The translations under genes were made by a program, and so were the position numbers. A model generated the notes under the pieces. That model had not been told where the DNA came from and did not search any database. It saw nothing but the letters and a program-made list of their open reading frames with translations. A stretch of 28,044 nucleotides of DNA from positions 1-28,044 of the IMG/VR virus record IMGVR_UViG_3300008120_000623. One strand, 5' to 3'. How positions within the stretch are numbered: the first letter of the stretch is position 1; every line of letters starts with the position of its first letter. Source of the DNA: a virus. This document shows, piece after piece, positions 7,095-13,601 of the stretch.

Positions 7095-7613
7095 ATTGTG
7101 AGCTGAAGCTCACATTCGTTTTCGCTTTCGCTCAACGAATTTTTCTTTCTTCGAAACACTATTAACTATTGTAATTGCGAAGCAATTCAAGTATTATGCA
7201 GATTGTTCAGTCATACTTAGCCCTTGCGGGCTAAGAAGCATTATGCGAGTTGCACAGTACATACGGCGTTATGGCAATTACAGAGGCGGTCATCCGGTAC
7301 CTCGAGCCACGTCTTATTAATGACGGCGGATTGCTACACAAACGCAGTCTTGTGCAACAACCGTGGGTTTTTCTCCCATCTTTTAGCCTTGATATAATAC
7401 TTTCTTGTACAGTAAACCGGTTCTGTAGGCATATCCGATCGTGGTCCTGTTAAGGATACTACTGTACAACCCCTCTACCAAGTAGGGAATTCCATTGACT
7501 GCGATCCGAGATCCAGCTTTAAGGGCACACTAACAACGCCGGTGCGGGCTTATTTGGCAGTTTGTTGCCTAGATTTATTGAGCCTATCTGTGCCTCGCGG
7601 CAGTGTGTGTTTG
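7095..7613. ncRNA. Non-coding, hairpin-rich region (candidate structured RNA or RNAs)
   Basis: There is no convincing gene in about 520 bases, but many inverted repeats: GTGAGC/GCTCAC (7098-7113), ATTCGTT/AACGAAT (7114-7140), AATTGC/GCAATT (7173-7187), CTTAGCCC/GGGCTAAG with a TTGC loop (7216-7235), GTTGCACA/TGTGCAAC (7249-7256 with 7351-7358), and TTGTACAGTA/TACTGTACAA (7405-7414 with 7460-7469) enclosing TATCC/GGATA. A CCC...GGG hairpin follows at 7471-7487. A minus-strand CAATAAATC at 7572-7580 could be a late promoter. The transcribed strand is not certain. It shows no tRNA cloverleaf, group I intron core or tmRNA ends that I can recognise. Confidence 0.4.
7216..7235. repeat. Strong hairpin in the non-coding region
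   Basis: Perfect 8-base arms CTTAGCCC and GGGCTAAG with a 4-base loop TTGC. No T run follows on either strand, so it is not a standard intrinsic terminator. Confidence 0.7.
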
Positions 7614-8048
7614 TTATGTTTTAGGTTTTTTGAGGATGTGTGAGCCGTGAACTCGAACCTGTATGTGACCGTTGTACCAGTCAGCGGATTCTAGAACTTT
7701 GTGTTTGAATTGTTCTCTTGCCTCGATGTAGCTGCACTCTGATTTGTTTTTGCAGTAGAATAGTATTTCTCTGGTGAAGTTTTCTTTGCCTAATGACTCA
7801 ACGTCCGCTGTTAGCGCATCGCTAGAACCATAATAGTCCTTCCAGTCGCTTTCAATTTTGCCTCTAATCTTCTTTTTCTTCTTTTTGCCGTTCTTTAACG
7901 TTACCGTCTTGTAGGTCGTTTTTGCAAACTTGGCTAGTTTTTTGCCTATATACTTGCGCCCAGAGACAACATTGGTAATAAGATATACGAACCCGATGTA
8001 ATCTTCGGAGATTTCAATAACTTCTTTCTTCTTATAGTACCATGTCAT
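7614..8048 (-). CDS. GIY-YIG family endonuclease, Seg-like
   Basis: 144 aa. The GIY-YIG signature is present as GFVYLI (19-24) and RKYIG (31-35), followed by a very basic Lys-rich insertion (52-60), SDWKDYYGSS (67-76), a conserved Glu in YIEARE (E109 the likely catalytic one) and WYN (124-126). This layout matches the free-standing Seg-like endonucleases of T4-like marine phages. Such enzymes nick or cut DNA and can spread themselves between phage genomes. The ATG overlaps the upstream stop by one base (TGATG), so it is translationally coupled to the gp46 cassette. Its 3' side borders the hairpin-rich region. A role in DNA repair rather than homing is possible. Confidence 0.85.
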   Translation of the reverse strand: MTWYYKKKEVIEISEDYIGFVYLITNVVSGRKYIGKKLAKFAKTTYKTVTLKNGKKKKKKIRGKIESDWKDYYGSSDALTADVESLGKENFTREILFYCKNKSECSYIEAREQFKHKVLESADWYNGHIQVRVHGSHILKKPKT

Positions 8049-8278
8049 CAGGTACTTATTTTCTTGGGCCTTCCTATCATGCCTTTTCTGGCTTGTTTAC
8101 GTTCGTCTCTTTTTGCCTGTATTTCCACTCGCCTAGTGCTTGCTTCGTTGCGTATCTCACTCAGCCAATATCGTGCCTTAATGCCTGCTTCGTCGGAGCC
8201 TTTGTACTCAAATCGATCCTGCCACTTAAAATATTCCTGAAAAGCAGCAATCATTTTATCGTGGCTTTCTGAACTCAA
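8048..8278 (-). CDS. Small basic conserved-type protein between gp46 and the GIY-YIG gene
   Basis: 76 aa and not assigned to a named family. The N-terminal half looks helical and amphipathic (FQEYFKWQDRFEYKGSDEAG, then ARYWLSEIRNEA). The C-terminal 30 residues are strongly basic and contain GRPKK, reminiscent of an AT-hook, so nucleic-acid contact is possible. Its start overlaps the end of gp46 by 4 bases (ATGA) and its stop overlaps the start of the GIY-YIG gene by 1 base. It is thus made together with them. Similar short proteins occur next to gp46 in marine T4-like phages, from memory. The function is unknown. Confidence 0.75.
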   Translation of the reverse strand: MSSESHDKMIAAFQEYFKWQDRFEYKGSDEAGIKARYWLSEIRNEASTRRVEIQAKRDERKQARKGMIGRPKKIST

Positions 8279-10053
8279 GCAACAATCTCCACATCGTTTG
8301 AATAGCTGGTAAATCCGTTTTCTTTAATCACCTTGAGCACATGATTAACACGACTGGCTAAATCATCTCTATGTGAAATCAAGAATACATTCTTGTTGCG
8401 TTCACGGGTCATCTTTTTAAGTACTGCAATACTTGATTCAACTCCGCTGGCATCCATACCGCTATCTACTAATTCGTCAATGAACAGTAGATTAATTGCT
8501 TGATATAAGTTTTCCCATACATCACGGAACGCCCAACTTAGACTTAGAATTAATCGATTGCGTTCGCCACGACTTAGATTGTCAAAGTCTAGATCCTGTC
8601 CTAGTTGTGTTATAATAACAGTTAGGTCGTTTTGAAATTCTACTAGATGCGGCAGACCAATCTTATCTAGATAATAGGTCAGTCGTTGATTTAGATAGGC
8701 AAGATTTTGATCAATAATCCGCTTACGGATAAAACTGTCTTTATTTGTCAGCAACTTGTGTAAAAACTCTTGATGATCTTTTACACGCACCAGTTTGTTC
8801 ACACTTTCATAGTCTAATTCTTGTACAGCGGTGTTGCGTAATTCTTCAATTTGCTCAATATAAGGATTATCTTCCGCAACTTTGATTTCTAAATCACGCT
8901 CTAGGCCGCTCAGAGTGTTCTTGTGATTGAGCGCCTGTTCTAGATTGTCATAGATAACTGTGGGGCATTGACTCAATTCACCAACTAGGCTAAGTGCTTC
9001 GTTGAGTTCGCTAAGTTCTTCGCTGTGAGTTTTTAAGTGTCCTTGGCTTTCTTCAATCTGCTTGCTTTTAGCAGACATCATTTCATCATGTTTGGTGTCA
9101 TGCAGGTCTTGACCGCAACTATGACACTTGTGATCTGCAAGAGTTATTAGCTCTCTTTCTAGCTTTTCCAGCGTTCGCTGTTCTCTTTCTAGTGTACTAG
9201 TTTGCTTGGCAATAAGAACAGTGAGACTATCACGTTCTTTTTTACTTTTGTTCCACTCTACTAGAGCACGTTGGTTGGCAATTTCTTCATCAATCTCAAT
9301 ATCCAACAGTTTTTCGATTGCCTTGGTTAAATTAGCAAGAGCAGTTTCGTGTTGTTCTTCCCACAGACGTTGTTTGCGCTCAAGAGCTTCGATGCTCTGT
9401 TGAATACGTTCATTACTGGCTTTGATAGTTTCAAGTTTTATATTTTCTGTAGAAATACTATCTTTGCTCTGCCTGATCTGTTCTTTAAGTGCTTCTGCCT
9501 TTTCACTTAATTGTGTAATACCCAACAGTTGTTCAATGATAGAACGTTGATCCGCAGCCTTCATAGAAAGAAACGGTTCTGTATAAGTGTTTAAGGCCAC
9601 AAGATGCTTGAACATGTCATGAGTCATGCCAAATACATCTTCAATATCTTTTTGTGTTTCTCTTGAATCTCCTTGACTTTCGTCTTGATCCGGGTTTTCT
9701 TGTTCCTGACCGTTAACAGTGAATTTTAAAATGTTGGGCTTACGACCACGTTCAATATGATAGTCGATACCGTCCTTTTCAAAACTAACTGTACACAGCA
9801 TTCCTTTGTTGTTGATCTTGTTAACAAGATTATCTTTCTTGATATTGGTTAACGCAGTACCAAAGATTGCATAGCTAAGGCCATTGATAATAGTGGTTTT
9901 GCCTGTACCGTTGCGGGCTCCGCTATCGTCACCACCTAGGTCTAGATTTTCTCCTAGCACTAGAGTTAGTTGTCCTTTATCAAAGTTGATGGCCTGGGTC
10001 TGTGCGCCCACGCTCATAAAGTTTCTAACTGTTAGGTCTTTAATTTTAATCAT
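8275..10053 (-). CDS. 46: gp46 recombination nuclease subunit (Rad50/SbcC-like ATPase)
   Basis: 592 aa, close to T4 gp46 (560). Walker A is GARNGTGKTT (45-54), with a long coiled-coil-forming centre (about 185-420), zinc hook CHSC (310-313), ABC signature LSRGER (493-498), Walker B LLFIDE (522-527) and the H-loop SHRDD (560-564). With gp47 it forms the complex that resects DNA ends for recombination-dependent replication and helps degrade host DNA. The ATG overlaps the gp47 stop by 4 bases (ATGA), so the two subunits are translationally coupled in the order 47-46. All key motifs are intact. Confidence 0.97.
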   Translation of the reverse strand: MIKIKDLTVRNFMSVGAQTQAINFDKGQLTLVLGENLDLGGDDSGARNGTGKTTIINGLSYAIFGTALTNIKKDNLVNKINNKGMLCTVSFEKDGIDYHIERGRKPNILKFTVNGQEQENPDQDESQGDSRETQKDIEDVFGMTHDMFKHLVALNTYTEPFLSMKAADQRSIIEQLLGITQLSEKAEALKEQIRQSKDSISTENIKLETIKASNERIQQSIEALERKQRLWEEQHETALANLTKAIEKLLDIEIDEEIANQRALVEWNKSKKERDSLTVLIAKQTSTLEREQRTLEKLERELITLADHKCHSCGQDLHDTKHDEMMSAKSKQIEESQGHLKTHSEELSELNEALSLVGELSQCPTVIYDNLEQALNHKNTLSGLERDLEIKVAEDNPYIEQIEELRNTAVQELDYESVNKLVRVKDHQEFLHKLLTNKDSFIRKRIIDQNLAYLNQRLTYYLDKIGLPHLVEFQNDLTVIITQLGQDLDFDNLSRGERNRLILSLSWAFRDVWENLYQAINLLFIDELVDSGMDASGVESSIAVLKKMTRERNKNVFLISHRDDLASRVNHVLKVIKENGFTSYSNDVEIVA

Positions 10054-11060
10054 AGGTTATTGTAGATCTCCAACAGCAGAGCCTTGTCAAAGGTATCACT
10101 GTCGATGGCATTAATTTGATTCATCACAATGGTGTCAACTGATTCGAAGTTGATATCGATAGGTGTAGACTGTGCATCTACTTCAACTTTTTCAGGAATT
10201 AACATAAGCTCACGCAATTTGTATTGCGGCATAAATGTTTCTTTGATAAAGTTTGCTTCTTCAAAGCTGATAGGCAAATCAATAGTCACCCGGCAATGCA
10301 TCTTTTCTCTTAGAAGTTCGTCTGGTCGATCAATAATTTGACTCAGTTTGAAAGTGCGATAAACAGGCTGATCAGACCAAGTGCGAAACTCAGGCTTACC
10401 ACCCCACTCTAGCATCATCATGCCACGATCGTCGTCTCCAGCATCTGCATAGTTGTGAGGAAATGCATTACCGATGTAGTGTATATTTCTGTTGTTTTGT
10501 CGTTTATGAAAGTGCCCAGTGAACACATATTCTTGATTGGCAAAGTGTCCTGATTGAATAGTTCCGTGATCCGGCATCTGCACCATGGCGTTCATGTAGA
10601 AACTAGGCAGTTCCAAGTGACCAAACAGATACCGACTCCGGATGTCCGGAATAGTTTTCCACTCGTCACCTACTAACCAAGGCATAATAGTTACATCGCC
10701 TTCAGTAAGCCGTTCTCTAACAGGAATAATATTTGGGAACAGACGCATGAATTCAACGGAGTTGATTTCACGCTTGTCTTTGTAAAACAGGTCGTGATTG
10801 CCTAGAATGAAATAGACTTTTTCAAATGATTGGCTCAACTTCTCTAGATTAGAAACTGTATAGTTCATAGTAGACACATCAGTGGTGTTTCTATTATGAT
10901 GCCAATCGCCAAGAAAAATTGCTGTCTCGCAATTTTCTTGTTTGGCAGTTTCACAAAACCACGAGACGAAATCTTCACAATCTTGATTGTGTGTTCTACT
11001 ACCGGATTTTAATCCGAAGTGGATATCAGTGAAGCAGGCTACTTTTTTGAATAATGACAT
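10050..11060 (-). CDS. 47: gp47 recombination nuclease subunit (Mre11/SbcD-like)
   Basis: 336 aa, nearly the length of T4 gp47 (339). The metallophosphoesterase motifs appear in order: DIH (12-14), GDWHH (51-55), GNHD (87-90), GHLE (147-150) and GHFH (182-185). These supply the two-metal site for exonuclease and endonuclease activity. The C-terminal part (about 230-336) is the expected partner-binding region. A strong AAGGAG ribosome site (11066-11071) lies 5 bases before the ATG. It is first in the 47-46-small protein-GIY-YIG cassette, and only 41 bases separate it from gp55, so it may be read from the gp55 transcript; no clear separate promoter is visible in that gap. Confidence 0.97.
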   Translation of the reverse strand: MSLFKKVACFTDIHFGLKSGSRTHNQDCEDFVSWFCETAKQENCETAIFLGDWHHNRNTTDVSTMNYTVSNLEKLSQSFEKVYFILGNHDLFYKDKREINSVEFMRLFPNIIPVRERLTEGDVTIMPWLVGDEWKTIPDIRSRYLFGHLELPSFYMNAMVQMPDHGTIQSGHFANQEYVFTGHFHKRQNNRNIHYIGNAFPHNYADAGDDDRGMMMLEWGGKPEFRTWSDQPVYRTFKLSQIIDRPDELLREKMHCRVTIDLPISFEEANFIKETFMPQYKLRELMLIPEKVEVDAQSTPIDINFESVDTIVMNQINAIDSDTFDKALLLEIYNNL

Positions 11061-11101
11061 AGAATCTCCTTAGTTATTGTAACACGTTTACAACCACTAG
11101 G

Positions 11102-11869
11102 TCAATCCCAATCACTACCACCATCTACCGGAGCAGTGCTAACGGGTCCATATCCACCACCCGGCTTGCCCGATGCATTCTGCCTTGTCCATGATGGATT
11201 CATGCCATTTATTTCTAAAATATCATCACGGATATTTTGATTGCGTTTTTCAATGTTAATGATACGTACAAAACTATTTGTCACAGCAGCAGTGTAGTAG
11301 GCAAACGGATTGTCTGATTTTGATTCATCAAATTGTAAACCGATCTGTGTGAGTTGGAGAATAGCCTGCCCACGCATTTCATCATTGTAGGTGTAACCAC
11401 GGACGTTGCCTCTAGTTGCATATCGCTCGCACAATTTTAAAAACATACGAGCTAGGTTGTCTGTCATTTTGCCATGTTCTTTGTTAAACTCGCCTGTTAC
11501 AAAATCACCTTTCCAATGACTTTTACCTACCAGTATTAGATTGTCGTTTTCGTCAAACTTCCAGTGTTGAAAAGGAGGAAAGTTCACCTTCTCATGACTG
11601 TCTGCGGTATTCTTTAGAGTCTTTTTTCTTCCTGGTGCCAGCGGCACATGTTCAAAGGTCATGACTCTAAACACCACATCAGTTTTTGCTATCTTTTTAT
11701 AATCAACTTCATAGTCCTTTGCAGGAAATTTCTTTCCACCTGACTGTGCAAGTTCATGAGCTTTTTTACCCATTTTAGTTGCGCGATTCCGCTTGGCATC
11801 GGCAATTGTTCTAATATTAATCTTAGACAAATTTGGAATGATTAGATGAGGCTGCGTAATTATAGTCAT
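11102..11869 (-). CDS. 55: gp55 RNA polymerase sigma factor for late transcription
   Basis: 255 aa, longer than T4 gp55 (185). The sigma-like core lies in about 132-230, including KMTDNLARMFLKLCERYA, a TYNDEMRGQAI helix and DNPFAYYTAAVTNSFVRIIN (186-205), followed by EKRNQNIRDDILE. This matches region 2 of gp55 proteins in T4-like phages. It should direct host RNA polymerase to TATAAATA-type late promoters. The N-terminal 130 residues contain no domain I can name. The C-terminus is Gly-rich and ends DGGSDWD, in the place where T4 gp55 carries its sliding-clamp contact; whether this tail does the same is inferred only. It is divergent from gp48. Confidence 0.9.
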   Translation of the reverse strand: MTIITQPHLIIPNLSKINIRTIADAKRNRATKMGKKAHELAQSGGKKFPAKDYEVDYKKIAKTDVVFRVMTFEHVPLAPGRKKTLKNTADSHEKVNFPPFQHWKFDENDNLILVGKSHWKGDFVTGEFNKEHGKMTDNLARMFLKLCERYATRGNVRGYTYNDEMRGQAILQLTQIGLQFDESKSDNPFAYYTAAVTNSFVRIINIEKRNQNIRDDILEINGMNPSWTRQNASGKPGGGYGPVSTAPVDGGSDWD

Positions 11870-11885
11870 TGTTTTAGAATTCTCC

Positions 11886-11914
11886 GGTTATTAATATAAT
11901 AGCACATTTTGTCA
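11886..11914 (-). promoter_or_regulatory. Possible host-sigma promoter for gp55
   Basis: Reading the minus strand, TTGACA (11909-11914) is followed by an AT-rich stretch with TGCTATTAT, resembling an extended -10 (TATTAT at 11895-11900). The two are only 8 bases apart, so they cannot pair as one standard promoter. A -35/-10 pair with 17-base spacing would use AATAAC (11886-11891), a weak match. An early or middle promoter here would suit gp55, which must be made before late genes. Confidence 0.35.
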
Positions 11915-11915
11915 A

Positions 11916-11923
11916 CAATAAAT
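11916..11923 (+). promoter_or_regulatory. Late-promoter-like element for the baseplate operon
   Basis: AATAAATA, preceded by AC to give ACAATAAATA, the same ten bases as in front of the 7057 gene. It lies 29 bases before the gp48 ATG. It overlaps the gp55 promoter region on the other strand, so late and early transcription may interfere. Confidence 0.6.
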
Positions 11924-11952
11924 AGTCTATATGACAAGGAAATTTGCTCAAA

Positions 11953-13299
11953 ATGGCACGTAACTCTTATCCTGAAACTCCAGCACAAGAAGCTGCACGA
12001 ATCAACAAGGCCAGCGGCGATCCTGAAGGTATCACGGCAGAACAGGTTGCCAACAACAGGGGCATTAATGAAAGATTGACAGCAGCGTTTGGTGGCGGTG
12101 GATCAACCCCATCAGCAGGTCCCGGCAATCCTTTTGCAAAACTGGTTGCAGGAGTTTCAAAACAGACTGAAACAATAGCTGCAGATGCAGCCGCCGCCGC
12201 CAATGCGTCGGTAGAAAATTTTGCTTCACTGAAATCAGAGCTTAGTGCCAAGGTTGGCCGTTTAAGCGGAGAAATAGGTACTGGACTTAACGGATTTACG
12301 GCCGCGGCCGGAAATCTTGCCAATGATGCCCAAGGAGCATTGGGCGGAGTCACAGGAGCCATGGGCGGTATCAGCAACACAGTACAAAGCCTTGCGTCGA
12401 ATGCCACAGGTGTTGGGAGTGCTCTACAAGGTCTAGCTTCCAATGCCACTAGTGCAATTTCAGGAGCCGCTGCGTCACTCGGCGGTGTCGCCGGTGGACT
12501 CAGCAATGCTGGCGCTGCGATCGGAGCAAGTCTTGACAAATTAGGATTGGCCAGTGGCGGCCTTGGTGGAGGTATTGCTTCATTAGCTAAGTCGGTTTCA
12601 TCGGCTGCGGGTATGGTAAACAATTTATTAAGTATGGTCCGAGGAAAGAACTTGCCTAGTGGTGCAGAATTATTTAGTCAGCAGGGTACGTTTGTAAAGT
12701 TAGAACCGGGTTCCGCCAATGACTGGAGAGTAAAAATCAATGCCAATTTTGGACTGTTTGGCACAGCATTCTCAAGACTGTCATCCACCGGAGGATTCAC
12801 CTGGCCCTATCTTCCGCAGATCACAGTTTCTTCCAAGGCCAATTATTCTCAAATAGATCCAGTACACAGTAACCAACCGTTTTATGCCTATAAGAATAGT
12901 CAAATTGACGACATACAAATTTCTGGAGAGTTTTCTGTAGAAAATGAACTTGATGCAGAATATTGGATTCAAGCTACTACCTTTTTAAAAACTGCTACTC
13001 GAATGTTTTTTGGCTCGGGACCCAATGTGGGTAATCCACCTATAATTTGTAATCTTACAGGTTACGGAGCCAGAGTATTTGCAGGAGTCCCGGTAATAAT
13101 TAAAAATTTCTCTGTGGATTTTAAAGACGACACAGCCTATATCAAACATGCGTTGAATGGTGCTGCTCCAACATGGGTACCGGTGATGAGCACGATTTCA
13201 GTGACCGTGGCTCCTATCTATAACAGAACAAGACTAAGGCAGTTTAATCTAGCAGAATACGCCAAAGGCAATATTGTGGCTGGCCAAGGATTTGTATAA
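11953..13299 (+). CDS. 48: gp48-like baseplate tail-tube cap protein
   Basis: 448 aa from the ATG at 11953. An in-frame TTG at 11944 is only 4 bases from the AAGGA site (11935-11939), so the ATG (MARNSYPE) is preferred. Residues 1-220 are very rich in Ala, Gly and Ser with short repeated phrases such as LASNAT. The conserved part starts near residue 230 with TFVKLEPGSANDWRV, then GFTWPYLPQITVSSKANYS, QPFYAYKNSQIDDIQISGEF, EYWIQATTFLKTATRMFFG and a C-terminal WVPVMSTISVTVAPIYNR. These match T4 gp48 family proteins that cap the baseplate and start tube assembly. The T4 paralogue gp54 is an alternative; the following gp53 favours gp48. Confidence 0.85.
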   Translation: MARNSYPETPAQEAARINKASGDPEGITAEQVANNRGINERLTAAFGGGGSTPSAGPGNPFAKLVAGVSKQTETIAADAAAAANASVENFASLKSELSAKVGRLSGEIGTGLNGFTAAAGNLANDAQGALGGVTGAMGGISNTVQSLASNATGVGSALQGLASNATSAISGAAASLGGVAGGLSNAGAAIGASLDKLGLASGGLGGGIASLAKSVSSAAGMVNNLLSMVRGKNLPSGAELFSQQGTFVKLEPGSANDWRVKINANFGLFGTAFSRLSSTGGFTWPYLPQITVSSKANYSQIDPVHSNQPFYAYKNSQIDDIQISGEFSVENELDAEYWIQATTFLKTATRMFFGSGPNVGNPPIICNLTGYGARVFAGVPVIIKNFSVDFKDDTAYIKHALNGAAPTWVPVMSTISVTVAPIYNRTRLRQFNLAEYAKGNIVAGQGFV

Positions 13300-13300
13300 C

Positions 13301-13600
13301 ATGGCATCATATAAAAAAACATCTCCTTACTACAACACTGTGGCAAATAATTCTTATCTAGAATTATTGACTATACGACCGGTACCGGCCGAAGCAGACG
13401 ATTTTGCCTATACCATAGAAACACAATACAAACATAGACCAGATTTACTAGCCTTTGACCTTTACGGAAATCCCAATCTGTGGTGGGTATTTGTGCAACG
13501 AAATATGGAAATTCTCAAAGATCCTATATACGATTTTGCTCCGGGCACAGTGATATATTGTCCTAAAAAAACCAATATAGAACGATTCATAGGAATATAA
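13301..13600 (+). CDS. 53: gp53-like baseplate wedge protein
   Basis: 99 aa from an ATG one base after the gp48 stop, with AAGGA (13285-13289) 11 bases upstream. The same frame extends back to a TTG at 13274 inside gp48, which is less likely. Motifs typical of the gp53 family are present: YYNTVANNSYLELL, then YKHRPDLLAFDLYGNPNLWWVFVQRN and FAPGTVIYCP. T4 gp53 is about twice as long, so this is a minimal, LysM-like version. In T4, gp53 locks neighbouring wedges around the hub. Confidence 0.85.
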   Translation: MASYKKTSPYYNTVANNSYLELLTIRPVPAEADDFAYTIETQYKHRPDLLAFDLYGNPNLWWVFVQRNMEILKDPIYDFAPGTVIYCPKKTNIERFIGI

Positions 13601-13601
13601 T

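Noticed and set aside
7250-7453. 67-aa plus-strand frame in the hairpin-rich region
   Set aside because: No ribosome site, no family resemblance, and it crosses several inverted repeats that better explain the sequence.
7383-7529. 48-codon minus-strand open stretch with protein-like composition (VNGIPYLVEGLYSSIL)
   Set aside because: It has no ATG and no ribosome site; it could be a gene remnant but the length is within chance expectation.
7095-7613. Group I intron, tmRNA or tRNA
   Set aside because: No P7/P3 core motifs, no flanking split exons, no tmRNA-like paired ends and no T-loop/anticodon pattern were found by eye.
11967-12623. 218-aa minus-strand frame opposite gp48
   Set aside because: Its Ala/Pro-rich content mirrors the Ala/Gly-rich gp48 N-terminus; no ribosome site or family pattern.
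13274-13300. Upstream TTG start for gp53 giving 108 aa
   Set aside because: The ATG at 13301 has a well-placed AAGGA site and avoids overlap with the end of gp48.
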